DNA of 64,000 nucleotides, from the NCBI RefSeq assembly GCF_015624505.1, contig NZ_CP061379.1:5828001-5892000 (forward strand). The letters are read 5' to 3'. This document shows, in pieces, positions 1-9,900 of this stretch. Within the stretch, counting starts at the first letter, position 1. Each line of letters starts with the position of its first letter. The notes below the pieces were generated by a model. That model searched no databases and was not told the origin of the DNA. It was given only the letters and a program-made list of their open reading frames with translations. This stretch comes from Bradyrhizobium commune. GTDB taxonomy: Bacteria; Pseudomonadota; Alphaproteobacteria; Rhizobiales; Xanthobacteraceae. The position numbers and the translations under genes were made by a program.

Positions 1-292
1 CCTCGAGCACCAGCACGCAGCGGCGCTCGCCCCGCTCCGCCCACGCAAAACGGCTGTCGCGCGCAAAGCCGTGCTGGGTCATCCGATACGTCTTGCCTTG
101 GTGCCGCAACTCGTCATTGGCGAGACGGCCGACGATCGGAAACAGCAGCGGCGCATGACGCGGCCAGGCCGGGCCCGCCTGCCAGAGGAATTCGGTGCCG
201 GCGGCGTCTTTCAGCGAGCATAGCTCGGCGCCGTGGGCCTTGATGGTGGCGGTGAGGCTGGCACTGCGGATGGTGCGGGTGTCGTCGGTCAT
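1..292 (-). CDS. aldose 1-epimerase family protein (partial, C-terminus off window)
   Basis: The first 97 residues of a galactose-mutarotase-fold protein are visible; the gene runs off the left edge. Motifs 'KAHGAELCSLKD', 'EFLWQAGPAW' and 'HAPLLFPIVGRL' are typical of the N-terminus of the LacX-like aldose-1-epimerase subgroup, which interconverts sugar anomers in the cytoplasm. The catalytic His/Glu positions would lie outside the window. It is the downstream partner of the repeat-family gene ending at 335, and the same gene pair recurs, decayed, at 16233-17178. The function is inferred from family resemblance. Confidence 0.75.
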   Translation of the reverse strand, partial: MTDDTRTIRSASLTATIKAHGAELCSLKDAAGTEFLWQAGPAWPRHAPLLFPIVGRLANDELRHQGKTYRMTQHGFARDSRFAWAERGERRCVLVLE

Positions 293-334
293 GATTAGAG
301 ATCTCCAGACTTTCCGAACTTTTCACACCAGCAC

Positions 335-850
335 TTAAGCAACGACTGGATTGGGCAACTCACCATTGGCCGAGCGGCACACAGGCTCGATCAAATTGGG
401 TTCGTTCTGCCAAATTTGCGTTTGCTCCTCAACTCCGCCATCCATCAGTTCCGTGCCGCAAAGCCGGCCTGCCGCGCTACGGCGTTGCCTATGGGCTCGA
501 CATTCGTAGCGTTCCAATGCCACCAAGCGCCGCACCTGTTCCAGGGACGGAGACTGCAGATCTAGTGCTGCGAGTAAGGCTTTCCGCACAGCTGCAACCC
601 GCAGCAATTGCGCTTGGGCTCGTGCCACTTCCAGCGCTGCCAGCATTTGCATCTGGCTGGCGCCTTCCGGCGTCAACAGTTCTGCCAAACTGTAAGCTTG
701 CGTCCCGACTGGAAGATCAGCGGCTGCGGGAAGTGAAAGACCATGGCGCAGGGCATTGCGGCTCGACCTTAACCGTCCGGCTAGACTTTTCGGCCCGGTA
801 CTCCGCTTGGCATTCTCGCGGTTCGCTCTGATCTGCTTTTCAGCGGCCTC
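335..850 (-). pseudogene. repeat-family protein 'EKQIRANRENAKRSTGPK', copy A, start codon lost
   Basis: The frame reads 'AAEKQIRANRENAKRSTGPK' and continues through 'AELLTPEGAS' and 'RRLVALERYECRAHRQRR' to a stop at 335, matching the intact copy at 16762-17178 along its length. Where copy B has ATG-GCC-ACT-GAA, this copy has GAG-GCC-GCT-GAA, and a TGA lies two codons further upstream, so the normal start is gone. Only an internal TTG at 688 could start translation. The C-terminus is about 30 residues longer than in copy B. I know the family as a multi-copy one in Bradyrhizobium with no assigned function. The original protein was hydrophilic and basic at its N-terminus. Confidence 0.6.
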
Positions 851-884
851 GGGTCATTGGTCCAGTTAGATTGCAGCGTGATAG

Positions 885-1658
885 TCACATGTATGGGGCA
901 AGGGCGGCTGCGATGTCGGGCGCCTTGGCCCGCAGGGTCTCAGCATCGTACGGCATCCGCCCTGCAGAGAACTCACGCTCCAACTGCCTGAAACTCGGGC
1001 CTGCCTTCTTGGCCGAAGCCGTCTTGGCCGGTTCACGGGGCGTTTTTTGAGTTTTGACAATCGAGGGCGTCACGACCTGTGGCGCGGCCGCCTTGGCAGG
1101 TTCGGGCTGCTTGGGAGGCTCGATATTTTGGACAGCTGTCTCGACCGGCACCGGCTTCGCTTCGGGCACCGGCTTCGCTTCGGGCAGCGACTTCGCTTCG
1201 GGCACCGGTTTCGACTCCGACCTGACTTCCTCCAACTTGGGTTCCGAACCAGCCGCCGCCTCAACGACCGGCGACGTGGCAACGACGACCGGCGCCTCCA
1301 AGGGCACAGCGGTTGGCGCGGGGCGCTCGGGGATGCCCCGCTCGGACGTCTGCAGCGGAGCCGGGGCGGAAGGTGTCACCGGCTCGGCCAAAGCCCCAGA
1401 GTGGGTTGGTTCCACCGGCTCGGTCGAAGCCGCGGGGTGGGTTGGTTCCATCGCTTCGGACGTCGATGCTGACGCGAGGGCAGGTCCCGTCGTGGGTTGC
1501 GCTTGGCGCTGCAGCACGGCGTCTCGCGCCTTGGCTGTAAATTCGGACTGCGCTTTTGCCAACAGGGCATCAGAGGCGCCGCTAGGCTGGTAGTAAAGCG
1601 CAGTCACCACGACCGACAATGCAATGGCAGTTCCGATAGCGATCCCGAGCTTGCTCAT
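885..1658 (-). CDS. Pro/Ala/Glu-rich single-pass membrane protein of the type I secretion operon
   Basis: A 257-residue protein starting 26 nt after the ABC transporter stop, with a strong GGGGAG ribosome site, so almost certainly co-transcribed with it. Residues 5-22 form one hydrophobic helix. The next ~180 residues are a disordered Pro/Ala/Glu/Lys region with tandem 'EAKPVP' units (four 18-bp DNA repeats near 1145-1215). A basic stretch follows, then a short conserved-looking C-terminus 'FRQLEREFSAGRMPYDAETL'. The shape resembles TonB or a periplasm-spanning tether, but no TonB box or C-terminal TonB fold is recognisable. The role is unknown; location in the operon suggests a periplasmic accessory to secretion (inference). 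Confidence 0.7.
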   Translation of the reverse strand: MSKLGIAIGTAIALSVVVTALYYQPSGASDALLAKAQSEFTAKARDAVLQRQAQPTTGPALASASTSEAMEPTHPAASTEPVEPTHSGALAEPVTPSAPAPLQTSERGIPERPAPTAVPLEAPVVVATSPVVEAAAGSEPKLEEVRSESKPVPEAKSLPEAKPVPEAKPVPVETAVQNIEPPKQPEPAKAAAPQVVTPSIVKTQKTPREPAKTASAKKAGPSFRQLEREFSAGRMPYDAETLRAKAPDIAAALAPYM

Positions 1659-1684
1659 TTTAGTCTCCCCTTGATGGGACTGTC

Positions 1685-3436
1685 TTAGCCGGTGGCTCCG
1701 GTTGTGGCTGTGACGTTGGTCACAGGACGTTCGGTCGTAGCGGCGAGCGCAACTTTGTTACCGCGGATGTTGCCAATGACCTCATCACGCGGGCCCTGGA
1801 TAATCGCCTGCCCGAACGACATCACCAGCAGCTTGTCGACATGCGAAAGTAGCAGGTTACGGTGGGTAACGGCAATCACCGTGCAACCGGCGGCCTTCAT
1901 CGCCACCATGGCCCGGCCGAGAGCCCTCTCGCCCTCCTCGTCTAGATTGGAGTTGGGCTCGTCGAGAACGACAAGGCGCGGCCTGCCGTACAGCGCGCGG
2001 GCGAGACCAACGCGCTGGCGCATCCCGCCTGACAAGGCCACTCCGCCCTCGCCAAGCAGCGTATCGTAGCCATTGGGCAATCGCAGGATCACCTCATGGG
2101 CGCCCGCCGCCTGCGCAGCCGCAACGACGGCGTTTGGTTCAACCTTCCCGAGGCGAGCAATGTTCTCGGCAACAGTCCCGGAGAACAGCTCGATGTCTTG
2201 CGGCAAATAGCCGATGTGTTTGCCGAGCCGGTTCTGATCCCACTGGCTGTATTCGGCGCCGTCGATCCGCACCGTACCCTCTCGCAGCGGCCACACGCCG
2301 GCAAGCGCGCGAGCAAGTGTCGATTTGCCGCTGCCCGAGTTGCCGATGATCGCCATACTCTCGCCGGCTTGCAGGCTGAGCGACACACCCTTGACGGCGG
2401 GGCGGCTCGCATTGGGCGGCCAGACGACGGCATTGGTGACTTCGAGGTTGCCCTTTGGAGCAGGAAGCTCCGTCGGTGTTTCACCGATCGGGAGAGCCTG
2501 AAACAGGTTCTCGAGGCGGTTGTAGGACGTTCTGAAGGCGACGATTCGTTTCCACTGACCGATCACCTGCTCGATCGGCGCGAGGGCGCGGCCCATAATG
2601 ATGGATGCGGCCATCATGGCACCGGGTGATATCTCCTTGTCAATGGCGAGCCATGCGCCGACGCAAAGAAGCGTTATCTGCACTGTGAGCCTGGCAAATT
2701 TCACCAGCGCATGAAGCGCGGCGCCCCGCTCAGTGGCAGCGCTATGAACGGCGATATGGGCATATTGGGCGCCGGCCCAGCGGTCGAGTACAACATCGCC
2801 CATGCCAAGACCGCGCACGACCTCGCCGTTGCGCAGCGCCGACGCCGCAAAGCGGTTCGCCTCGTTCGCCAAACGACTCGCTTCATTGACGCTGGCACGC
2901 GTCATAATTTCGGTGATGATTGCCAGACTGAACAGCACGGCGGCTCCGACAAGCGCCACCATGCCGAGCATGAAATGCTGCAGGAAACAGAGAATGACGA
3001 ACAGCGGCGTCCAGGGCAAATCGCACAAGTTGGCAGCTAAGCCGCCCGTCAGGCACTCGCGGATCGTTTCGGCATCGCGGATCACCTGCTGACCAAGCCG
3101 ATGCTGCGGCGACAACTCGGCCTTCATCATGGTTTCGAACAGAGGCCGCCGCAAATGGTTTTCGAACTGCACGCCGGCTCGTGCCAGCACGCCTGATCGA
3201 ACGAACTCAAGAACGCCGTAAAGGATCAGGAAGACCACGACGATCGAAGTCAGCATGACGAGTGTCGTAACGTTGCGGCTTGTCAGCACGCGATCGTAAA
3301 TCTGCATCGAATAGAGCGGCGACACCAACATGGTTGCATTGATGAACATGCTGATGACAAACGTAGCGCCCAGCGCGGGATAACAGGCCTTCAAGGCCTG
3401 CGTAAGCGGCGAGCGGTTCGTTGTCTGCGCGGCCAT
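1685..3436 (-). CDS. type I secretion system permease/ATPase (PrtD/HlyB-type ABC transporter)
   Basis: An inner-membrane ABC exporter of 583 residues that would energise one-step export of RTX-type substrates. An N-terminal transmembrane domain (about residues 20-300, without a C39 peptidase) is followed by a nucleotide-binding domain with Walker A 'GNSGSGKST', Q-loop 'YLPQDIELF', signature 'LSGGMRQR' (Met instead of the usual Gln), Walker B 'LVVLDEP' and H-loop 'VTHR'. The ATG at 3436 was chosen over an upstream frame opening at 3502 because AGGGGGA lies just before it. It is divergent from the HlyD-like gene, and the 172-bp gap holds a CRP-type palindrome. Length and motifs fit the PrtD/AprD branch. 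Confidence 0.93.
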   Translation of the reverse strand: MAAQTTNRSPLTQALKACYPALGATFVISMFINATMLVSPLYSMQIYDRVLTSRNVTTLVMLTSIVVVFLILYGVLEFVRSGVLARAGVQFENHLRRPLFETMMKAELSPQHRLGQQVIRDAETIRECLTGGLAANLCDLPWTPLFVILCFLQHFMLGMVALVGAAVLFSLAIITEIMTRASVNEASRLANEANRFAASALRNGEVVRGLGMGDVVLDRWAGAQYAHIAVHSAATERGAALHALVKFARLTVQITLLCVGAWLAIDKEISPGAMMAASIIMGRALAPIEQVIGQWKRIVAFRTSYNRLENLFQALPIGETPTELPAPKGNLEVTNAVVWPPNASRPAVKGVSLSLQAGESMAIIGNSGSGKSTLARALAGVWPLREGTVRIDGAEYSQWDQNRLGKHIGYLPQDIELFSGTVAENIARLGKVEPNAVVAAAQAAGAHEVILRLPNGYDTLLGEGGVALSGGMRQRVGLARALYGRPRLVVLDEPNSNLDEEGERALGRAMVAMKAAGCTVIAVTHRNLLLSHVDKLLVMSFGQAIIQGPRDEVIGNIRGNKVALAATTERPVTNVTATTGATG

Positions 3437-3487
3437 GTCCGGTCCCCCTAGGACAACGCGACGATGCGCCGCGCAATTGAAATTGAC

Positions 3488-3503
3488 TGTGACAGAGGTC
3501 ACA
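3488..3503. promoter_or_regulatory. perfect CRP-type palindrome in the divergent secretion promoter
   Basis: TGTGACAGAGGTCACA is an exact TGTGA-N6-TCACA inverted repeat. It lies in the gap between the divergent ABC transporter and adaptor genes, centred about 59 bp before the ABC start and 113 bp before the HlyD start. It matches the classic CRP/cAMP-receptor consensus. Which CRP/FNR-family protein reads it is not shown by the window. Confidence 0.6.
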
Positions 3504-3608
3504 AACCTAATAAATTACAGCATCTTTTTTTATGTGATGCTACGCACACCCCCAGCCGTCGTTCTGGAGGTAGAGTATGCATATCACGTTCGGTGTCGGG
3601 GGACAGCC

Positions 3609-4946
3609 ATGACAGTCATTTCACCAGACCCACAGCCTATGTCCGGGAACATCGGCGACCATCGCGGCTACGCGCGTCTGGGTTTCGCGGCGATCGCCCT
3701 GGTATTCGGCGGTTTCGGCTTCTGGGCTGTTTTTGCTCCTCTTGACCGCGCGGCTGTCGCGCAAGGGCAGGTCGCTGTCGAAAGCAACAACAAGCCGGTT
3801 CAACATCTCGAGGGCGGCATCGTCCGCGAAATTCTGGTGCACGATTCGCAGCAAGTGAAGGAAGGCGATGTGCTGTTCCGCCTGCAGCCGACCACCGCCC
3901 AGGCCAATCTCGACCTGCTGCGCAAGCAGATTGATGCCGACCTCGCCCGCGAAGCGCGACTGGTCGCTGAGAAGACGCAAGCCATTCAGATCAGTTTTCC
4001 CGCCGACCTGCTGACACGCCGCGACATCAAAGAAACGGATCAGGCGATCAGGGATCAGGAACGGGTGTTCCAGGAGAATCGGGAGAAGCTAAACGGCGAT
4101 CTCGGTATTCTGGGCTCCCAGATCGCGCAGAAACAGGCGGACATCGATGGACGCCAACGGCAGAGGGAATCGCTGGCATCTCAGATGGCGAGTTACAAGG
4201 CTGAGATGACGTCGGTCTATCCCCTGGTCGAAAAGGGCTACTATGCCCGCAACAGATACCTCGAGCTTCAACGCAACGAGCAACACGTGGAAGGCGATCT
4301 CGCCATTGCCGAGAGCGACATTGCGCGTCTCAGCAAGGGCGTGGAAGAAGCCAGGCTTCAGATGCAGCAGACGCGATACAAGTACGACCAGGATGTCTCG
4401 AACGAGCTGAACGAGGTTCGCGGCAAGCTGTCGGATGCACGCGAGAAAGTCTTGATCGCACAGGATGTGCTGACGCGCGTCGATGTTCGCGCGCCACGAA
4501 GCGGCACCGTGTTTGGAATGAAAGTGCATGGCATCGGCGAAGTCGTCAAACCCGGCGATACGCTGGCCGAAATCGTGCCGCTTGGCGAAGGCCTGATGAT
4601 CACGGCGAAGGTATCGCCAAACGACATCGAAAGCGTCGAGATCGGCCAGTCGGCCGAGGTGCGCTTCCCCAATTTCTCGACGCGGCAAACCTCGGTGATC
4701 ATCGGCAAGGTCGTCAGCCTGTCTCCCGACGCGATGGTCGATCCTGCAGGCGGCAGCCAGCAGCAGCAGCCGTATTTCACGGCAAAAGTGGTGATCGACT
4801 ACAGCGTGGTGCCGGATGAGATTGCCAAGAAGATTCAGCCTGGCATGCAGGCCGAGTTGCTGATCTCGACCGGTGAGCGCACCGCGCTGGCTTATTTCAT
4901 CGGACCGCTGAAGAGCAGCTTCGCCAAGGCCTTCCGCGAGAAATGA
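3609..4946 (+). CDS. type I secretion periplasmic adaptor (HlyD/PrtE family membrane fusion protein)
   Basis: A 445-residue membrane fusion protein. One inner-membrane helix (about residues 20-42) is followed by the biotinyl-lipoyl-like motif 'HLEGGIVREILVHDSQQVKEG', a long coiled-coil hairpin (about 95-290) and a C-terminal beta-barrel region beginning 'VRAPRSGTVFGM'. This is the standard order for adaptors that bridge the ABC pump and a TolC channel. The ATG at 3609 has GGGGGAC upstream; the frame is open further upstream but that part looks non-coding. It is divergent from its ABC partner. No outer-membrane TolC gene is in the window, so the channel must be encoded elsewhere. Confidence 0.93.
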   Translation: MTVISPDPQPMSGNIGDHRGYARLGFAAIALVFGGFGFWAVFAPLDRAAVAQGQVAVESNNKPVQHLEGGIVREILVHDSQQVKEGDVLFRLQPTTAQANLDLLRKQIDADLAREARLVAEKTQAIQISFPADLLTRRDIKETDQAIRDQERVFQENREKLNGDLGILGSQIAQKQADIDGRQRQRESLASQMASYKAEMTSVYPLVEKGYYARNRYLELQRNEQHVEGDLAIAESDIARLSKGVEEARLQMQQTRYKYDQDVSNELNEVRGKLSDAREKVLIAQDVLTRVDVRAPRSGTVFGMKVHGIGEVVKPGDTLAEIVPLGEGLMITAKVSPNDIESVEIGQSAEVRFPNFSTRQTSVIIGKVVSLSPDAMVDPAGGSQQQQPYFTAKVVIDYSVVPDEIAKKIQPGMQAELLISTGERTALAYFIGPLKSSFAKAFREK

Positions 4947-4989
4947 TACGGCCTCGATCCGGCCATCCCTCGACGTACGAGCAACACGC

Positions 4990-6735
4990 TCAGGCCGGCG
5001 ATCCGGCGGTCGCACCAAGCCGCGCCCGGCTGGTCATGAAGACGTCGTGCTTTTCTCCATTCGGGGCGGAGAACGAAGCGGCTTCCATCGCACCGGCGTC
5101 GATGCCGCCTGCGTATATCGCCGCAGGGACCGCCGCGAGCTGGTATTTGCGGCTCTCGGCGAGCCGCGAAAATCCCTCAGCGCCGTCGATGGCCGGGCCA
5201 ACGGCCGTGAACGGTTTCGAAGCCCCTGCTCCAATCCGGCCTAGATAGGCGGTTCCCAATGTCAGGCCCATGGCGACGGCAATCGGCTGACCGAACTCGG
5301 CGGAAAACCGCTCGTTCAAACGATCAAGCGCAACGTCTATATCTGCGGCAGCCGCAAACGCGGCCCTGCACGCGTCCTTGGTCGAGGTAGTTGCAGCCTT
5401 TGCAGTTTGGACTGAACCAGATTGGGAAGAGGCCGCCTGGGGCAGGTCATCCTGGCCAAACACCGCAATCATGCCGCTTTCGGTGGTCCGCATGATTGCG
5501 CCATTGTTTTTGACGATGGCGGCATGGACCATGTCGAGAAACTCGTTGAGGAAGAAGATCGCATCATAGGCCGGCCGCGAGTTCACAAGAGCAGCATGGC
5601 CTTGCAATCTGACACTGAAAGCCACGACCTGCCGTTCGATCCCCGCAGTGTCCAACTCCGGCGCCGCCTCTACGTCGGAAGCGTCACCTGCATCGTCAGT
5701 GGCAGTTAGCCGGGTCACCGTCAACGCGGCCGTTGGCGTGATCTGACAGGCGAGCCGGATACGCTGGTCGTCCCCACCAAGCTGCGCCAGTTCGGCAGCC
5801 GTCCGCGGCGGCAGCGCGCCTTCGCCCTGCTCTATTCGCACGCTGCATGCCGTGCAACGGCCGCGGCCGCCGCAGGTGTTGGCGTGCGGAACCCCATTCA
5901 GAAGGCTGATCTCGAGCAAGGTCGCGCCCGTGGAGGCTTTCAGCTTTGGGCCTTTGACATACGTCACGTCGATCTTCGGCGCGACCAGGATCCGGAGGAA
6001 CCGAATGACGAGTGCGCCGGCGGCAAGCACGAGCAGCGCACCGTAGCACCCCAACGCCATCAACCGATAGCCCGACAGGGACTGCTCTGCGTCGGCCGAA
6101 GGCCAATGGGTCGCGGCGCGAACCTGCTCCGCAAAACTATTCTCGGCCATCAGCACGGCGACAATGCGCGCCGCGGCAATCACGCCCGCGAGTGCGGCTA
6201 TGGGGATTGCCAGCGCGATCACGGCCAGGCCTGGCGCAACCGAACGATAGCCGGGCGACAGCCGCAACCACCGATGGATGCCTATGCAGCCGTGGCCCCA
6301 CACCAGCACGATCAACGAGACAAAAGCCAGATTATGGTCGGGCCACAGCTTGGCCAGCCGGTAAAGAATGTCGTCGTCCACGCCGAACTTGATGTTCGCC
6401 AGCCTGGTATCGACGAGATAAGGCAGAAGCAGCAGGGGGACGAGTATACCGCTTGCGATCAGCGCGGCATCCCCGAACGACATCCGCAGGGTCGCACGGC
6501 GGGCGGTGAACCACAGCGTCGACAGGACATGGCAGACACAGGCGCTGCATAGGATGACAAGCCCGGGCCACGAGCGGGTGAAGCTCAGTTGCCACGCCGC
6601 GATATCGCCCATGGTCTGCAGCGAGACGAGCCCGACCGCATCGCTGCAAAGCTCCATCGCCGCAAACAGAAATAGGACAAGACCAGAAATGAGCGTGACG
6701 ATTCGACCGGCGCGTTCCATACGACGGGCGCTCAT
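4990..6735 (-). CDS. six-helix membrane protein with [2Fe-2S] ferredoxin domain and degenerate class III cyclase domain
   Basis: 581 residues in three parts. Six predicted membrane helices span about residues 10-265 with histidines in helices 2 and 4 ('CHVL', 'WGHGCIGIH'). A plant-type ferredoxin domain carries 'NTCGGRGRCTACSV' and the distal Cys in 'IRLACQ', i.e. C-x5-C-x2-C plus a fourth Cys. The C-terminal part aligns with class III nucleotide cyclases, but the metal-binding Asp positions are altered ('FADI' becomes 'FSVRL', 'GDAVMAVFG' becomes 'ESGMIAVFG', 'GDAVN' becomes 'GPAID'). It is probably catalytically inactive or strongly diverged. Rhizobial cyclases with six-helix hemoprotein anchors are known. 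The start at 6735 has GGAGAG upstream; 6756 is an alternative. It converges with the HlyD gene. Confidence 0.8.
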   Translation of the reverse strand: MSARRMERAGRIVTLISGLVLFLFAAMELCSDAVGLVSLQTMGDIAAWQLSFTRSWPGLVILCSACVCHVLSTLWFTARRATLRMSFGDAALIASGILVPLLLLPYLVDTRLANIKFGVDDDILYRLAKLWPDHNLAFVSLIVLVWGHGCIGIHRWLRLSPGYRSVAPGLAVIALAIPIAALAGVIAAARIVAVLMAENSFAEQVRAATHWPSADAEQSLSGYRLMALGCYGALLVLAAGALVIRFLRILVAPKIDVTYVKGPKLKASTGATLLEISLLNGVPHANTCGGRGRCTACSVRIEQGEGALPPRTAAELAQLGGDDQRIRLACQITPTAALTVTRLTATDDAGDASDVEAAPELDTAGIERQVVAFSVRLQGHAALVNSRPAYDAIFFLNEFLDMVHAAIVKNNGAIMRTTESGMIAVFGQDDLPQAASSQSGSVQTAKAATTSTKDACRAAFAAAADIDVALDRLNERFSAEFGQPIAVAMGLTLGTAYLGRIGAGASKPFTAVGPAIDGAEGFSRLAESRKYQLAAVPAAIYAGGIDAGAMEAASFSAPNGEKHDVFMTSRARLGATAGSPA

Positions 6736-6856
6736 CGCGCCACTCTCCATGCTCATCCCGAAACGAGGGTAATCTGTACTATCTCCCTCGCGTCCGTCTA
6801 CATGGAAATTCCGCGGCCATTGGCTCTGGCTATTTGACTTTGCTCATCCTCGCAGG

Positions 6857-6897
6857 CAGCCGGCACGTCCCGCTCAGTTTGCAAGACATGCCGGCTG
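6857..6897 (-). terminator. possible terminator hairpin after the first RTX/VCBS gene
   Basis: A 9-bp perfect stem (CAGCCGGCA with TGCCGGCTG) and a ~23-nt loop lie 13 bp beyond the stop of the minus-strand gene ending at 6910. There is no T-run, so it could be a weak or factor-dependent terminator. Confidence 0.35.
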
Positions 6898-6909
6898 ACG
6901 CCTCCAGCA

Positions 6910-9900
6910 TCAGATCGTGTGCCAGTTGATGGAGTGGGAACCGACAGTCTCGTTGTCGGTGACGTGGTCGCCGTCCATCTGCAGCTCGGAAACGTGACCG
7001 CTGGCGTTCTGAAGCAACACGTCCGCCTTGCCGTCATGGTTGTAGTCGCCGGTGCCGATCACTGTCGAGCCGGGCGCATTGCCCACGGTGGTGTTCGAGG
7101 CGATGTGGTCGCCGTTCATCTGCCACTCTGCAAGCTTGCCGTTGGCATTCTGCCAGAGCACGTCGGTCTTGCCGTCGCCGTTGAAGTCGCCGGTGCCGGC
7201 CACCTTCCAATCGGATCCGACCGAGCTAACCGTCGTGTTCGAGGCGATGTGGTCACCGTTCATCTGCCACTCCGCCACCTGGCCCTTGCTGTTCTCCCAG
7301 AGGACGTCGGCCTTGCCGTCGCCGTTGAAGTCGCCGGTGGCGATCGCATGCCAATCGGTTCCGACCGAGCCGACCGTGGTGTTGGAGGCGATGTGGTCGC
7401 CATTCATCTGCCACTCCGCCACCTGGCCCTTGCCGTTCTCCCAGAGCACGTCGGCCTTGCCGTCGCCGTTGAAGTCGCCGGTGCCGATGGCATGCCAATC
7501 GGTTCCGACCGAGCCGACCGTGGTGTTGGAGGCGATATGGTCGCCGTTCATCTGCCACTCCGCCACCTGGCCCTTGCTGTTCTCCCAGAGGACGTCGGCC
7601 TTGCCGTCGCCGTTGAAGTCGCTGATGCCGATCGAATGCCAGTCGCTACCGACCGAACCGACCGTGGTGTTCGAAGCGATGTGGTCGCCATTCATCTCCC
7701 ACATCGCGACGCTGCCCTTGCCGTTCTCGAACAAGACGTCGCTGATGCCGTCGCCGTTGAAGTCGTTGGCGACATGATGCGTGACGGGGGCGACGGGATG
7801 CGCGTCCGAGGAACTCGTATCCGAAGAATGCGTATCCTGGGAATGCGTATCCGACTGTGGGACGGTGGTCTTGTCGCCGGTCGAGACGGCGCCCGGCGTA
7901 AAATCCTGCGGGTTGAAGTGCTTGATGCCGTCGGCGAATTTGAGGAGCTCGATGTTCTTGAGCGTGTCGGTGCCGTCCGGCGAGCCGGCGCGTAGGTCCG
8001 TGATGGTGGTGACGCCATCGACGACGGTGATCTTGTAGTCGGCAAAATTGCCGCTGTAGACTGCCTCGTTGAGACCACCCTTGCCATCCAGGGTGTCGTT
8101 GCCTCCACCCCCGGTCAGGGTGTCCGCGCCGGCGCCGCCCGTGATGACGTTGTCGAGCGAGTTGCCGACGCCATTGAAGTTGCCGGTGCCGACATAGGTC
8201 AGGTTTTCAATGTTGCCCTTGTTGAAGATTCCCGCCGCATGGGTGTCGGGCAACGCGTAGCTGGACAGCGTCGTCCGCACTTCATCGATTCCGCCCATGT
8301 CCCCGACGTTGAGCATCGACGGCCCGTTGTTTCCGTACTCCGTCACGGTGTCGGCGGCGTTGTCGACATAGTAGATGTCGTTGCCGGATCCACCGATCAT
8401 CAGGTGCGCGCCACCGCCGCCAACGATGACGGCATTGGTGACATGCTCAGCCGAGAGAACCTCGCTGCCGCTTCCGCCGAAGACGACCGTGGAGTGAGTA
8501 GCGTCCGTGTAGGCCTTGAGGTCACTGACATTGACCGTCTTGTCAGCGAACTGAATGTGCTGGATGTTCTTGAGCGTGTCGGTTCCGTCCGGCGAGCCCG
8601 GAACGTTCCAGCCAAGCGACCGCTGGTCGGCAACGGTCACCGATCCGTCCGCGTTGAAGGTGACGTGATAATCGGCCTCGTTACCGGTAAACTTCGCCGT
8701 ATTGTCGCCGGAGCCGCCGTCAAGCGTGTCATTGCCCTTGCCGGTGACCAGCGTGTCGTTGCCGTCGCCACCGAGCAGCGTGTCGCCGCCGCTGCCGGCC
8801 TTGATGAGGTCGTTGTTGGCCGTTCCCATCCAGGTGTCGGCATGCGTGCTGCTGCTGCCGTCGATCAGGTTCATTCCGTCCGTCGTCAAGCGGTAGATCG
8901 TGACCGAGTTCGTCACGGTCTGGGAGTCATAGTCGACCCAACGCTCCTTGATCACGTCGCCGCCATTGTCGACGACCTCGATCTGACCGGGGTGCATGCC
9001 GTCCGCATTGAGGCCAGCGACCACCGTGGTCGTGTGAAATCCACCGCCATGAGCGGAGTCCCAGCCCATACGGACAATGTCGCCCGGCTTGACCAGAGTC
9101 TGCCAGTTTGACACCGCGCCACCATCGGACCCGCGATACGCGATCCGCCAGAAGCCGCCTTCCTGGTTGGTGGCCGGTGTTTCCGTAACGATGTCCTTGC
9201 CGGCGACGATCATGTCTGTTGACTGCTGCGTCACGGGATCAAGCGGCGCGCCGGCAGCGGCCGCGATATCCATTGCAATCCAATGGCAATCATTCTTGTC
9301 CGCCACGCCATTCTCGAGCGCAGCGAAGTGCTGCGCAGCAGCAACAACCTCGGCTGCGGTTGGAACATGGGAGGCGACGAAGCCGGCCTTGAGCGTGTTC
9401 ACGAGGGTCGTATCGACCGGCGTCGTCGACATGCCGGGAAACTGCCTGAGCTGGCCATCGCCCAAAGCGCTGGTGAAGGGAGAGTGGAAAGTCGCATTAG
9501 GGTCGAGCGTATGAGAAAGGCCGTTATTGCCGGTGAGAATCGAGACCGAAGGCGTGGCATGTGTATCGCCGAGCAGATAGGTGGCCTGGTCAAATTGCTT
9601 CGGAATCGAGCTGACGTTCAGCTCCTGGTAGTCGGTGCTGCCATCGCTATTATGGGCAATCGGGACCTGAACGAAGACGTTCGGCATGATGTTGTTGCCG
9701 ACCTTGATCATCACGTTTGCAAAGTCAGAGCTTTGGACGGTGACCGGCTGGAAGCCACCCTTCTGTGTGCTGGCTTTAATATTGTCCCCCACCACCGAAG
9801 TGACCGTCTGGTGCGCCGGATCCCAATAGGAAAACGGATCCAGCGCTGTGCCCGCCTTGTCGGTTCTATTGGCGAAATAGTCGGAGCCCCAATACCCGAT

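Noticed and set aside
6911..7761. Regular 141-bp repeats that might look like a CRISPR or satellite array.
   Set aside because: They are in-frame VCBS/FG-GAP protein repeats with no short palindromic repeat/unique spacer structure.
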